From Bacillota bacterium (GTDB taxonomy: Bacteria > Bacillota > Clostridia > Tissierellales > Tissierellaceae): DNA of 64,000 bases. The stretch covers positions 1 to 64,000 of the forward strand of contig JAEWGC010000023.1 in the NCBI GenBank assembly GCA_023388495.1, given 5' to 3'. Positions 8,314 to 17,307 of the stretch are shown piece by piece. Each line of letters opens with the position of its first letter. Position 1 is the stretch's first letter. The notes beneath the pieces were generated by a model, which ran no database searches, was not told the DNA's origin, and saw only the letters and a list, made by a program, of their open reading frames with translations. A program made the position numbers and the translations under genes.

Positions 8314-8519
8314 ATTATAAAGAACCACTTGTTTCCATATAGGTCCAAATAATTAAGTGTAAAAATTTTAAATGTAAATTAAAGAAGATTTAAAAATTAG
8401 GGTATACTAATTAATATAATAATGTTAATAACCAAATAACACATATATTTCTCTTGCAATTAACTAACATTATATGTATACTGAATAGGTTATATATTAA
8501 GGAGGACGATTTTAAATAC
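8314..8519 (+). other. Leader region of the DEAD-box helicase gene
   Basis: About 200 bases without a supported gene. A candidate -10 TATACT (8403-8408) lies about 110 bases before the helicase start but lacks a clear -35. The rest is very AT-rich. Long untranslated leaders are common before cold-inducible DEAD-box helicases, but no defined RNA structure was recognised. Confidence 0.35.
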
Positions 8520-10148
8520 ATGGAAAAATTAAGATTTGAAGAGATAAACTTATCAAATGAGGTACAAAAGGGAATTAGAGATATGGGATTTGAGGAAATG
8601 TCTCCGATTCAATCACAGGCTATTCCAGTAATACTGGAGGGTAGAGATATTATTGGGCAGGCACAGACAGGAACAGGTAAAACAGCTGCCTTTGGTATTC
8701 CTATTATTGAAAAATGTGATCCAAAGGAAAATTATGTTCAAGCATTGGTTTTATGTCCAACTAGAGAGCTTTCAATACAGGTAGCCGAAGAGATCGGAAA
8801 GCTGGCTAAACACAAAAAAGGTATATCTGTAGTTCCTATATATGGTGGGCAACCAATAGAGAGACAAATAAAGGCATTAAAAAAAGGAGTTAATATCGTA
8901 ATTGGTACACCGGGAAGAGTTTTAGACCACATAAGAAGAAAAACATTAAAAACAAGCAATGTAAGCATGATGGTACTAGACGAAGCGGATGAAATGTTTG
9001 ATATGGGATTTAGAGATGATATTGCACTTGTAATGAATGGATTAAGCGAAGATAGACAAACCATATTCTTTTCCGCAACAATGCCAGAAGAAATTATGAG
9101 GTTTGCTGCTCGTTATCAGACAGATCCAGAGATTATTAAGGTGGTTCATAAGGAACTAACAGTACCTAAAGTAGAGCAAGTTTATTTTGAGTTAAAACAG
9201 CATATGAAAACAGAAATTTTATCTAGACTTATAGATATGTATAATCCAAAGTTAACTGTAGTATTTTGCAATACCAAGAAAAAGGTAGATGAATTAACTG
9301 AGGAATTACAGGGAAGAGGATATTTTGCTGATGGATTGCATGGAGACTTGAAGCAAAATCAAAGAGATGCTGTAATGGGTAAGTTTAGAAAAGGTACAAT
9401 AGATATTTTAATAGCTACAGATGTGGCGGCAAGGGGAATAGATGTAGATGATGTAGATCTAGTTATTAACTATGATATGCCACAGGATGAAGAATATTAT
9501 GTTCATAGAATAGGTAGGACTGCAAGAGCTGGTAGAGAAGGTAGAGCCTTTAGCTTTGTAGCAGGAAGAGATATCTATAAACTAAGAGATATTCAAAGAT
9601 ACACTAAGACAAAAATAACAAGAATGGAATTGCCAACTCTTAAGGATATACAAGAATCATATACATCTTCTATGCTCGAAAAGATAAAAATAGAGATTGA
9701 TAATGAGGACTTAAGCAAATATGAGAAAATAATAGAAAATCTATTGGCAGAAGATTATACTTCCTTTGATATTGCTGCAGCATTATTAAAATTCTACATG
9801 GCTGATAATAGACTAGATGGACATGAAGAGTTAGATATGGTAGATTTTGGTGGTAAGCCAAAGGTATCAGGAGGCAAATCAACAGGATTTAAGTCATCGA
9901 GTTCTGCTACAAGAATTCATATTAATATAGGTAAGAAAAAAGGTATAAGCCCAAGACATATTTTAGCTGCTGTAATACAGGAAACTGGCATATCTAAAAA
10001 CTTAGTAGGAAATATAGATGTATATGATAAATTTACATTTGTAGAGGTACCAGGAGACTATGCAGATGAACTTCTAGATAAGTTAAATGGAGTAAGAATA
10101 AAAGGAACTAAAGTTAAAGCTGAAATAGCAAATCCTAAAAGGAAATAA
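8520..10148 (+). CDS. DEAD-box ATP-dependent RNA helicase with DbpA-like RNA-binding domain
   Basis: 542 residues. It unwinds RNA in ribosome assembly or RNA decay. Motifs in order: the Q-motif region MSPIQSQAIP, AQTGTGKTA (I), PTRELSIQ (Ia), GTPGRVLDH (Ib), DEADEMFDMGF (II), FSATMP (III), VVFCNTKKKVDEL (IV), ATDVAARGIDVDDVD (V) and HRIGRTARAGREG (VI). The last about 75 residues (IHINIGKKKGISPRHIL onward) form a DbpA-like RNA-recognition fold, preceded by a short flexible GGKSTGFKSSSSA linker. AAGGAGGA precedes ATG 8520; an earlier start at 8454 has no binding site. It is close to CshA/DeaD-type enzymes. Confidence 0.93.
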   Translation: MEKLRFEEINLSNEVQKGIRDMGFEEMSPIQSQAIPVILEGRDIIGQAQTGTGKTAAFGIPIIEKCDPKENYVQALVLCPTRELSIQVAEEIGKLAKHKKGISVVPIYGGQPIERQIKALKKGVNIVIGTPGRVLDHIRRKTLKTSNVSMMVLDEADEMFDMGFRDDIALVMNGLSEDRQTIFFSATMPEEIMRFAARYQTDPEIIKVVHKELTVPKVEQVYFELKQHMKTEILSRLIDMYNPKLTVVFCNTKKKVDELTEELQGRGYFADGLHGDLKQNQRDAVMGKFRKGTIDILIATDVAARGIDVDDVDLVINYDMPQDEEYYVHRIGRTARAGREGRAFSFVAGRDIYKLRDIQRYTKTKITRMELPTLKDIQESYTSSMLEKIKIEIDNEDLSKYEKIIENLLAEDYTSFDIAAALLKFYMADNRLDGHEELDMVDFGGKPKVSGGKSTGFKSSSSATRIHINIGKKKGISPRHILAAVIQETGISKNLVGNIDVYDKFTFVEVPGDYADELLDKLNGVRIKGTKVKAEIANPKRK

Positions 10149-10176
10149 AAAGCCTTTGTAAACTATGAGTCAATAA

Positions 10177-10202
10177 AAAAGTTCTCCAAATGGAGAACTT
10201 TT
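10177..10202. terminator. Bidirectional terminator, helicase/plsY
   Basis: AAAAGTTCTCCA (10177-10188) pairs with TGGAGAACTTTT (10191-10202). It has A- and T-tracts on both sides between convergent genes. Confidence 0.85.
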
Positions 10203-10836
10203 ATTTATTTTTAACCTTTTTCTTCAGGGCTTCTCTTAGACCTTTTTCTTCTTTTCTTCCAATAGATCTAATATTTGGTAGATGAAGATAAAGTCCAACA
10301 ATTGCAATAATTAGAGATGCTATTACAGAACCAAGACCAGCTTTAAGATAAATTGCTGATAATACTAGAAAAAGATTTAAACATAAAGTACCTAAGGCTA
10401 TATAGTCGGTAAAAACAGTTACAAGAAAAATTACAAGAAAGCCTAATATACCCAGTCTATAATCCAATCCTATTAACATACCTAATAGAGATGCAGCACC
10501 TTTACCGCCCTTAAATCCCATGAAGAATGGGAAATCATGACCAAGTATTACAGAAACACCATTTAAGTATAAGAGAAAAGTATTTTCTCCTAAATAAGAA
10601 ATTTTGAATAAATATTTAATAACTAAAATAGAAATAATTGCTTTTAATATATCTAAAATTGCAACTAAGACTCCCCATTTCCAACCTATAGATATTACAG
10701 TATTAGATGCACCTGCATTGCCACCACCAAGGCTCCTGATATCAACCTTCAAAAAGGTTTTACTTAGGATATAAGACCATTGTAAACAACCAAATAAATA
10801 TCCTATAATAATAACAATTAGATAGTCTTTCATCAT
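10201..10836 (-). CDS. plsY: Glycerol-3-phosphate acyltransferase PlsY
   Basis: 211 residues. This integral membrane enzyme transfers the acyl group of acyl-phosphate to glycerol-3-phosphate, the first step of phospholipid synthesis. Family motifs visible are RSLGGGNAGASNT (about 35-47), the glycerol-phosphate site GHDFPFFMGFKGGKGAAS (about 100-117), and five or so hydrophobic helices. The C-terminus is basic, with RSIGRKEEKGL. GGAGGTGAA precedes two adjacent ATG codons (10836 and 10833), so the start is uncertain by one codon. It is monocistronic. Confidence 0.95.
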   Translation of the reverse strand: MMKDYLIVIIIGYLFGCLQWSYILSKTFLKVDIRSLGGGNAGASNTVISIGWKWGVLVAILDILKAIISILVIKYLFKISYLGENTFLLYLNGVSVILGHDFPFFMGFKGGKGAASLLGMLIGLDYRLGILGFLVIFLVTVFTDYIALGTLCLNLFLVLSAIYLKAGLGSVIASLIIAIVGLYLHLPNIRSIGRKEEKGLREALKKKVKNK

Positions 10837-11007
10837 TTCACCTCCATTTGTATAGTATATTATAACATAAAATCTATTATAATAATATCTCCTATAATAT
10901 ACCTATATACCTATTTAGTTTAACTGTCAAATATAGTATAATAATGTCTATAATTAGTGATTTTATGGGCTTGACAGGAATAAGATTTAATTTAGGGAGG
11001 AAGATCT

Positions 11008-12036
11008 ATGAAAATGTTCATGAGTGATAACAATTCAGGAGTTCATCCAAAGATAATGGAGGCCATAGTAAATATTAACAATGGTCATGATTATTCATAT
11101 GGAAATGACAATACAACAAGAGATGCTATAGAAAGAATTAAAGAATTACTAGGGAAAGATGTAGATGTATATTTTGTAACTACAGGTACAGCAGCAAACG
11201 TTATTGGACTTAGTGGATTATTAAAGCCATATGAAGCAGTAGTATGCGCAGCCACAGCCCATATAAACGTAGATGAGTGTGGAGCATTGGAGAAATTCAG
11301 TGGTTCAAAGATATTACAGATACCAACGGATAATGGCAAGATATCAAAGGAAGGAGTAAAAGCTTTTCTTCATTCCTTAGGGGATGAGCATCAATCTCAG
11401 CCTAGGATAATTTCCATATCTCAAACTACTGAAACAGGGACATTATATTCAATAGAGGAAATCAAAGATCTTGCTGATTTTGTCCATGAAAATAATATGC
11501 TATTACATATAGATGGTGCAAGAATAGCAAATGCAGTAGTAGCACTTAATACTACTTTTAAAGAAATGATAGTAGATACGGGAGTAGATTTATTATCCTT
11601 TGGCGGTACCAAAAATGGAATGATGATAGGAGAAGCTATTGTATCATTAAACAAAGATTTGAGTAGAGCTTTCAAATTCTATAGAAAACAAGGCATGCAA
11701 CTGTTATCTAAGATGAGATTTGTATCTGCACAATTTGTCGCATATTTGAGCAATGAATTATGGAAAGACAATGCATTAAATTCTAATAATATGGGTAAAT
11801 ACTTTGCAAACAACTTATCCAAGATTCCAGGAGTAAGATTAAGATCTGAACCGGAGACTAATATGATATTTGCATATATGGACAGGGATTTAATTAAAGC
11901 CTTACAAGAAAAATTTGACTTTTATGTAATAGATGAAGACTCAAATCTAGTTAGACTAGTTACATCCTTTGATACAAATGCAGATGATATAGATAGATTT
12001 ATCCATTTTGCTAAGGAAATAAAAGGACTTCAATAA
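11008..12036 (+). CDS. ltaE: Low-specificity L-threonine aldolase
   Basis: 342 residues. This PLP enzyme splits L-threonine or L-allo-threonine into glycine and acetaldehyde. The N-terminus MKMFMSDNNSGVHPKIMEAI, the YGNDNTTRDAIERI segment, HIDGARIANA and the PLP lysine in LLSFGGTKNGMM (about residue 198) fit the beta-eliminating lyase/threonine aldolase family, and the length is normal. GGGAGGA precedes ATG 11008. A short imperfect hairpin (12044-12065) follows. The gene is monocistronic. Confidence 0.93.
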   Translation: MKMFMSDNNSGVHPKIMEAIVNINNGHDYSYGNDNTTRDAIERIKELLGKDVDVYFVTTGTAANVIGLSGLLKPYEAVVCAATAHINVDECGALEKFSGSKILQIPTDNGKISKEGVKAFLHSLGDEHQSQPRIISISQTTETGTLYSIEEIKDLADFVHENNMLLHIDGARIANAVVALNTTFKEMIVDTGVDLLSFGGTKNGMMIGEAIVSLNKDLSRAFKFYRKQGMQLLSKMRFVSAQFVAYLSNELWKDNALNSNNMGKYFANNLSKIPGVRLRSEPETNMIFAYMDRDLIKALQEKFDFYVIDEDSNLVRLVTSFDTNADDIDRFIHFAKEIKGLQ

Positions 12037-12090
12037 ATCAGGCTTTCTAGATATTTCTTAGAAATAATATGATGAAAAAGGATGATGATT

Positions 12091-14346
12091 ATGAAATCCA
12101 GAATCGAGAGAAAAAAGATAGTATTATTTATAATATTGGCTATGGTATTAGGCCAAGGTCTCTTGGCGGAGGGTAAAAGCACCGATTCCAAAGATTATTC
12201 AAAAACTATTAAGCTGGCAGGAGATCATAATCATCCACCTTACGAATATATTGATGATAATGGAATTTTCAAAGGATTTAATATAGATATAATAAATGCA
12301 ATTGCTAATGAAATGGACTTGAAATTGGAAATAATCCCAATGGAATGGAGTGACGCAATACTAGCCTTGGATAACAATGAAGTTGACGGCATTATAGGTA
12401 TGTCCCAAAATCAAGAAAGATTAGAGAAATATAGATTCATCTCTCCAACGGTTATAAATGAACAGGTGATTTTCACGAGAAAGGATACCGTCCATATAAA
12501 TGAATTGGCAGATCTTCAAGGACTAAAAATGGCCTATCAAAAAAATGATTATAATGAATCTATTATTTTAGGGATACCTAATATTACCCCTTATCCAAAA
12601 AGAGGACAAGATGAAGCTTTGGCTACATTAGAAAAAGGTGAAGTAGATGCAACTATGGGAAATAAGTTAGTTGGTTTATACTATTTACAGAAAAATAAGA
12701 TGACAGAGTTGATTAAAGTAGTAGGAGAACCTATATCTACTGTAAAATATGGTCCTGTTGTTGGAAAGGATAATGAAGAACTTCTTCAGGTCTTGGAGAA
12801 GGGGCTAGAGGCTATTAAAAGAAACAAGCTATATGACAAGATATATAAAAAGTGGTTTGGCGAAGACATATCTTATATTAAGATGATATTTGATGTTTAT
12901 AAGGAACAAATTATATCTGTATTCATAGTAATATCCCTAACTTTTCTATCCTTATATTTTTATAATAAAAAGCTTCAGAGAGAAGTGTTAAAAAGAACCA
13001 GTGAACTTGAAATAGCTAATAAGGATTTAATAGAACATCAAAAAGAAATATATAATCTAGCTTATTATGATCCGATTACATCTTTGCCTAATAGAGTTTA
13101 CTTTACAGAGGAACTAAACAATATATTTGAAAATATAGAGGAAAACAAAGGTTTATTTGCAGTATTATTATTAGATTTAGATAGATTTAAACATATAAAT
13201 GATACATTAGGCCATAATGTAGGGGATCATATATTAAAGCTTCTAGGTATGAGGCTTAAGAAATTAGTAAAAGATTATGATATTATAGCTAGAATTGGTG
13301 GAGATGAGTATTATATACTTATAAAAGATATTGATCATACTGATGATGTGATTAAATTAGCCAATATTATCATAGAAGATTTCAAAAAACCATTTCATAT
13401 TAAAGACTATGAGTTATACTTAACTACAAGTATTGGAATTTCTCTATATCCTGATGGAGGGCTAGACTCTCAATCTATGATAAAAAACGCTGATCTTGCA
13501 TTATATAAGGCCAAGGAATTTGGTGGGAATGCTTATTATATTTATGGTATAGAGATTCAATCTACAGGCTTAGAAAGGATGATGCTTTTAAATCAACTAA
13601 GACAAGCCTTACAAAATAATGAATTTATGCTACATTATCAACCTCAAATAGATATACTAACAGGAAAGATTAGAGGAATGGAAGCATTAATAAGATGGAA
13701 TCATCCAGAACAAGGACTATTATATCCAGATAAATTTATACCTTTGGCAGAAGAAACAGGACTAATAATCCCAATGGGTGAATGGATACTGAGAGAAGCT
13801 TCGATTCAAGCTAAAAAGTGGATTGACTTAGGTCATGATATTACAATATCTGTAAACATTTCAGCTAAGCAGTTTCAGCATAGAGGATTTATATCTGAGG
13901 TAATAAATGCAATAGATAAATCTGGACTTAATCCAAAAAATCTTACCTTAGAAATTACAGAGACAATAGCTATATCTAATATAGATTATACTTTAAATAT
14001 TCTGGACACTTTAGGAAGCTTGGGAATATCTGTTGCCATAGATGATTTTGGTACAGGATATTCAAGTCTTAACTACTTAAATGAAATGAATGTAAATGAG
14101 TTGAAAATAGATAGATCCTTTATTTGGGATATTGAAAAAAATGATAAAAATAAGATGATTTCAAATACTATAATTGTTTTAGCCAAACAACTAGGACTAA
14201 AGGTAACTGCTGAAGGAGTAGAGAATAGAGAGCAGTTAGAGATACTAAAGGAGATGAAATGCGATATAGCCCAAGGTTATCATTTTAGCAAACCAGTATC
14301 CAAGGAAAAGATGGATGAAATGATAAAAGAAAAAAGCCCTATGTAG
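12091..14346 (+). CDS. Solute-binding domain / GGDEF / EAL cyclic-di-GMP protein
   Basis: 751 residues from ATG 12091; ATGs at 12082 and 12085 overlap the AAAAGG binding site. A signal/anchor segment (about 5-25) is followed by an extracytoplasmic bacterial extracellular solute-binding protein family 3 domain (about 35-255), a membrane helix (about 265-285), a short coiled linker, a GGDEF domain with RIGGDEY at about 402-408, and an EAL domain with MEALIRW at about 530. EAL catalytic segments such as IDDFGTGYSS, ETIA and KIDRSF are intact. GGDEY in place of GGDEF may still be active, and the residues before it read KDYD instead of an RxxD inhibitory site. It probably senses an amino acid outside the cell and changes c-di-GMP levels. 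Confidence 0.9.
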   Translation: MKSRIERKKIVLFIILAMVLGQGLLAEGKSTDSKDYSKTIKLAGDHNHPPYEYIDDNGIFKGFNIDIINAIANEMDLKLEIIPMEWSDAILALDNNEVDGIIGMSQNQERLEKYRFISPTVINEQVIFTRKDTVHINELADLQGLKMAYQKNDYNESIILGIPNITPYPKRGQDEALATLEKGEVDATMGNKLVGLYYLQKNKMTELIKVVGEPISTVKYGPVVGKDNEELLQVLEKGLEAIKRNKLYDKIYKKWFGEDISYIKMIFDVYKEQIISVFIVISLTFLSLYFYNKKLQREVLKRTSELEIANKDLIEHQKEIYNLAYYDPITSLPNRVYFTEELNNIFENIEENKGLFAVLLLDLDRFKHINDTLGHNVGDHILKLLGMRLKKLVKDYDIIARIGGDEYYILIKDIDHTDDVIKLANIIIEDFKKPFHIKDYELYLTTSIGISLYPDGGLDSQSMIKNADLALYKAKEFGGNAYYIYGIEIQSTGLERMMLLNQLRQALQNNEFMLHYQPQIDILTGKIRGMEALIRWNHPEQGLLYPDKFIPLAEETGLIIPMGEWILREASIQAKKWIDLGHDITISVNISAKQFQHRGFISEVINAIDKSGLNPKNLTLEITETIAISNIDYTLNILDTLGSLGISVAIDDFGTGYSSLNYLNEMNVNELKIDRSFIWDIEKNDKNKMISNTIIVLAKQLGLKVTAEGVENREQLEILKEMKCDIAQGYHFSKPVSKEKMDEMIKEKSPM

Positions 14347-14353
14347 GGCTTTT
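14332..14353. terminator. Bidirectional terminator overlapping the stop codon
   Basis: AAAAGCCCT/AGGGCTTTT around ATGT spans the stop of the GGDEF/EAL gene and the end of the convergent lipoprotein gene. Confidence 0.85.
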
Positions 14354-14924
14354 AATATCTTAAGGGGGCTTGATGGAACATATTTACATTGCCTTCCGTA
14401 GCGAATTTTACTGTACCAATAAAATTACTAGAATCTTTGTCAAATCTATATTCAGTAAGCGTCAGATTTGCTGTTCCCGATTGAATAGTAGTTATCACAA
14501 AATCCTCGTCTTCAAAATATGCATAAAAGCTTATTCCACCTAATTGTACATAGTCATTAAACAGCATATAATCTTTATCAGTATCATGTACAACTAAGCT
14601 CCAATTTTGACCGTCATCCCAGGCGATTTCTCCATCAGGTCCTCTCCCGGCTACTGTATATAGTGAAACTATTTCATCTTTTCCATCATTATTATAGTCT
14701 ATGATAACAGAATCAAGTAGTGTGAGGTCTGCAAAGTCAATTGGATCACTTGGAGATATAGTAAATGAATCTACTTGTTCCTCATCTGGTTCATTAACAA
14801 CTGGGTCTTCTTTGTCAATTACATCATTGGGATCAGGTTTTTCCTTAGGTGTGCAGCCAAAAGACATTGATAAGGCTAATACAACTATTAATACTAAAGA
14901 TATTTTCTTAACTAAATTTTTCAT
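14352..14924 (-). CDS. Putative lipoprotein, unknown function
   Basis: 190 residues. The N-terminus has basic residues, a hydrophobic run and a lipobox (MSFGC, cysteine about residue 24), followed by an acidic, proline-rich spacer to about residue 55. The rest includes IIDYNNDGKDEIVSLYT, reminiscent of FG-GAP/VCBS-like calcium-binding strands, and ends in a beta-rich region. It is probably anchored outside the membrane. No family was recognised with confidence. It stands alone with its own start (an AAAGGATGG-type binding site). Confidence 0.75.
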   Translation of the reverse strand: MKNLVKKISLVLIVVLALSMSFGCTPKEKPDPNDVIDKEDPVVNEPDEEQVDSFTISPSDPIDFADLTLLDSVIIDYNNDGKDEIVSLYTVAGRGPDGEIAWDDGQNWSLVVHDTDKDYMLFNDYVQLGGISFYAYFEDEDFVITTIQSGTANLTLTEYRFDKDSSNFIGTVKFATEGNVNMFHQAPLRY

Positions 14925-15099
14925 ACTATCACCATCCTTTAATTATAAGGTAACATAATTTGTAATTCCTTTCAAGTAACATAGAATTACGAATTTATTA
15001 CAACGGGAACATAATAATTTCAAGTGATTTATTTAATAATATCAAAATAGGGTATTTATCAAATTGACTCCCCAAAATATTTTATGATTATTTCTAAAT

Positions 15100-15142
15100 T
15101 TTGACCTAGGTCAAAGTAAATAGTTTCATTATCATCTATAAT
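15100..15142 (+). promoter_or_regulatory. Fnr-like palindrome and promoter of the metal transport operon
   Basis: TTGACCTAGGTCAA (15101-15114, symmetric also at 15100/15115) matches the half-site geometry of Crp/Fnr-family operators. A -10 TATAAT lies at 15137-15142 with no good -35. Taking the start site as 15149, the palindrome is centred at -41.5, the classic class II activator position. The regulator encoded at 17308 in the same operon is the obvious candidate ligand. Confidence 0.7.
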
Positions 15143-15179
15143 AAAGTTACAAACAAAAAAGAATATAGGAGGTAACACT

Positions 15180-15395
15180 ATGACAACAAAAACTTATCAA
15201 TTAGAAACATTAACTTGCCCTAACTGTGTGGCTAAAATCGAAGGAATGATGAAAAAGACAAAAGGAATCTCAGAAGGAGAAGTGTTATTTAATACTTCTA
15301 GAGTAAAGATTAATTTTGACGAATCAGTAATTACTTCAGAAGATATAGTAGCAAAAATTGAAAAATTAGGCTTTGATGTTTTAGGTGAAAAGTAA
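15180..15395 (+). CDS. Heavy-metal-associated (HMA) domain protein, CopZ-like
   Basis: 71 residues forming one HMA ferredoxin-like domain. The metal loop reads LTCPNCVAKIEG, with CxxC at residues 13-16. Such proteins carry soft metal ions to a partner ATPase, here encoded 28 bp downstream, which has no HMA domain of its own. The Crp/Fnr gene follows, so all three are one operon. AGGAGG precedes the ATG. Which metal is carried cannot be read from the sequence. Confidence 0.9.
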   Translation: MTTKTYQLETLTCPNCVAKIEGMMKKTKGISEGEVLFNTSRVKINFDESVITSEDIVAKIEKLGFDVLGEK

Positions 15396-15423
15396 TAAGT
15401 AAAATTTAAGGGAGGGGAGTATT

Positions 15424-17295
15424 GTGAAACTAACAAAAGCCCAAAGGGTTTGGATATCAGGCATATTAGTAGCTATAGCCTTTATGCTAAAGAATACAAT
15501 AGGGGAACATTTAGTAACATCAGTGGTTATGATTCTTGCAGCGATAATTGCAGGTACTCCGATTCTCCGAAATGCAATATCTGCTGCAAGATACTGGATA
15601 ATAGGAATAGATGCTCTAGTATCTATAGCAGTTATAGGTGCAATGTTTATAGGAGAATATTGGGAAGCAGCAGCTGTAACTTTCCTATTTATGCTGGGGG
15701 ATTATTTAGAATCTAGAACAATAGAAAAAACTAGATCATCAATCAAGGCCTTATTAGATTTAGCTCCAGATACGGCTAGAGTAATAAGAGATGGATCTGA
15801 GGTAATAGTTTCACCTGATGAAGTAGTTAAGGGAGATAAAGTAGTAGTAAAACCAGGAGAGAAGATTTCAGTAGATGGTATAGTTATAGAAGGTTCAGCC
15901 TATGTGAATCAGGCAGCTATTACTGGAGAATCAATTCCTGTTAATAGGAATATTGAAGATGGTGTTTTTTCAGGAACAGTAATTGAATCAGGATATCTAA
16001 TAATTGAAGCTACTAAAGTAGGTGAGGACACTACATTTGCAAGAATACTTCAAATGGTGGAAGAAGCTCAAGATAAGAAGGCAAAAACCCAGAAGTTTCT
16101 TGAGAAGTTTTCAAGATATTATACTCCTGCAATTATAGTACTTTCCATAGGATTGTATCTAATTACCAGGGATTTAGTATTAGCCCTTACCTTATTAGTT
16201 ATAGCTTGCCCTGGTGCATTGGTTATTTCAACTCCAGTATCAATAGTGGCAGGTATAGGAAATGGTGCAAAGCATGGGGTACTAGTCAAGGGTGGAGAAA
16301 TAATGGAAAACCTAGGGAAGATAAAGGTTTTAGCATTTGATAAGACAGGAACATTAACTATTGGGAAACCAACAGTAACTCATATAAAATCCTATGATAT
16401 AGATGAAAAGGAGCTACTAAGAATAGCAGCAATAGGAGAAGGATATTCAGAGCATCCATTGGCTCGTGCAATTGTAGCAAAGGCTAAGAAGGATTTAGGA
16501 GAAGTAAATAAAATGCCAGAAGAATCGGAGATAATAACTGGTCAAGGACTTAAGGCAAAAATAGATGGTAATATAATTCTGATTGGAAATAGAAAATTAT
16601 TCTTAGAAAATAATATAAATGTTGAAGAAGATATAGAGAAGTATCTGCAATCGGAAGAGGAAAAGGGTCAAACTGCTGTAATAGTTGGAGATGCAGAGAA
16701 GGTATTAGGAATTATATCAATTGCCGATGTTGTAAGGGAAGATGCTAAGAAATTGGTGTCTAATTTAAAGAAATTAGGAGTTCAAAAAATAGTAATGCTT
16801 ACTGGAGATAATAGAAGAGCTGCTAAGGCAATAGCTGAAGAAATAGGATTAGATGATTTTTATGCAGAGCTTTTACCAGAAGATAAGGTAAGAGTATTGA
16901 AGGAATTACAAGAAAAATATGGTGTAGCAGCAATGGTAGGAGACGGAGTCAATGATGCACCAGCATTAGCTTCAGCAGATTTAGGTATTGCCATAGGTGG
17001 AGCAGGAACAGATGTAGCTATGGAAACAGCAGATGTAGTTCTTATGTCTGATGAAATAAAGAAACTATCCCATGCCATAGGTCTAAGCCGTGCTACAGTA
17101 AACAATATGAGACAAAATATTTACTTTGCTATATTAGTAGCCGCAATACTTCTAGCAGGAGTATTGATAAAAACAGTTAATCTATCCTTTGGAATGTTAG
17201 TCCATGAATTATCTGTTCTATTAGTTGTAGTCAACGCAGTTAGATTACTGGGATATGGCGATAGAGGTAGATCAAAGATCTTAGTATCAGAATAA
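15424..17295 (+). CDS. Heavy-metal translocating P-type ATPase (P1B) with CPG motif
   Basis: 623 residues. It pumps metal ions across the cytoplasmic membrane. Present are the actuator motif TGES, the phosphorylation site DKTGTLT, the SEHPLARAI motif of P1B pumps, TGDN and GDGVNDAPAL. The transmembrane metal site reads ACPGALVIS instead of the usual CPC, so one thiol ligand is absent; the specificity may therefore differ from ordinary Cu or Zn/Cd pumps. No N-terminal HMA domain is present; the separate HMA protein upstream takes its place. About eight membrane helices are expected. The start is GTG 15424, after GGGAGGGG. Confidence 0.9.
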   Translation: MKLTKAQRVWISGILVAIAFMLKNTIGEHLVTSVVMILAAIIAGTPILRNAISAARYWIIGIDALVSIAVIGAMFIGEYWEAAAVTFLFMLGDYLESRTIEKTRSSIKALLDLAPDTARVIRDGSEVIVSPDEVVKGDKVVVKPGEKISVDGIVIEGSAYVNQAAITGESIPVNRNIEDGVFSGTVIESGYLIIEATKVGEDTTFARILQMVEEAQDKKAKTQKFLEKFSRYYTPAIIVLSIGLYLITRDLVLALTLLVIACPGALVISTPVSIVAGIGNGAKHGVLVKGGEIMENLGKIKVLAFDKTGTLTIGKPTVTHIKSYDIDEKELLRIAAIGEGYSEHPLARAIVAKAKKDLGEVNKMPEESEIITGQGLKAKIDGNIILIGNRKLFLENNINVEEDIEKYLQSEEEKGQTAVIVGDAEKVLGIISIADVVREDAKKLVSNLKKLGVQKIVMLTGDNRRAAKAIAEEIGLDDFYAELLPEDKVRVLKELQEKYGVAAMVGDGVNDAPALASADLGIAIGGAGTDVAMETADVVLMSDEIKKLSHAIGLSRATVNNMRQNIYFAILVAAILLAGVLIKTVNLSFGMLVHELSVLLVVVNAVRLLGYGDRGRSKILVSE

Positions 17296-17307
17296 GGAGA
17301 TGTTTAA

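Noticed and set aside
10973..10978. TTGACA before threonine aldolase as a -35 box
   Set aside because: It lies too close to the start codon (11008), with no -10 at a workable distance.
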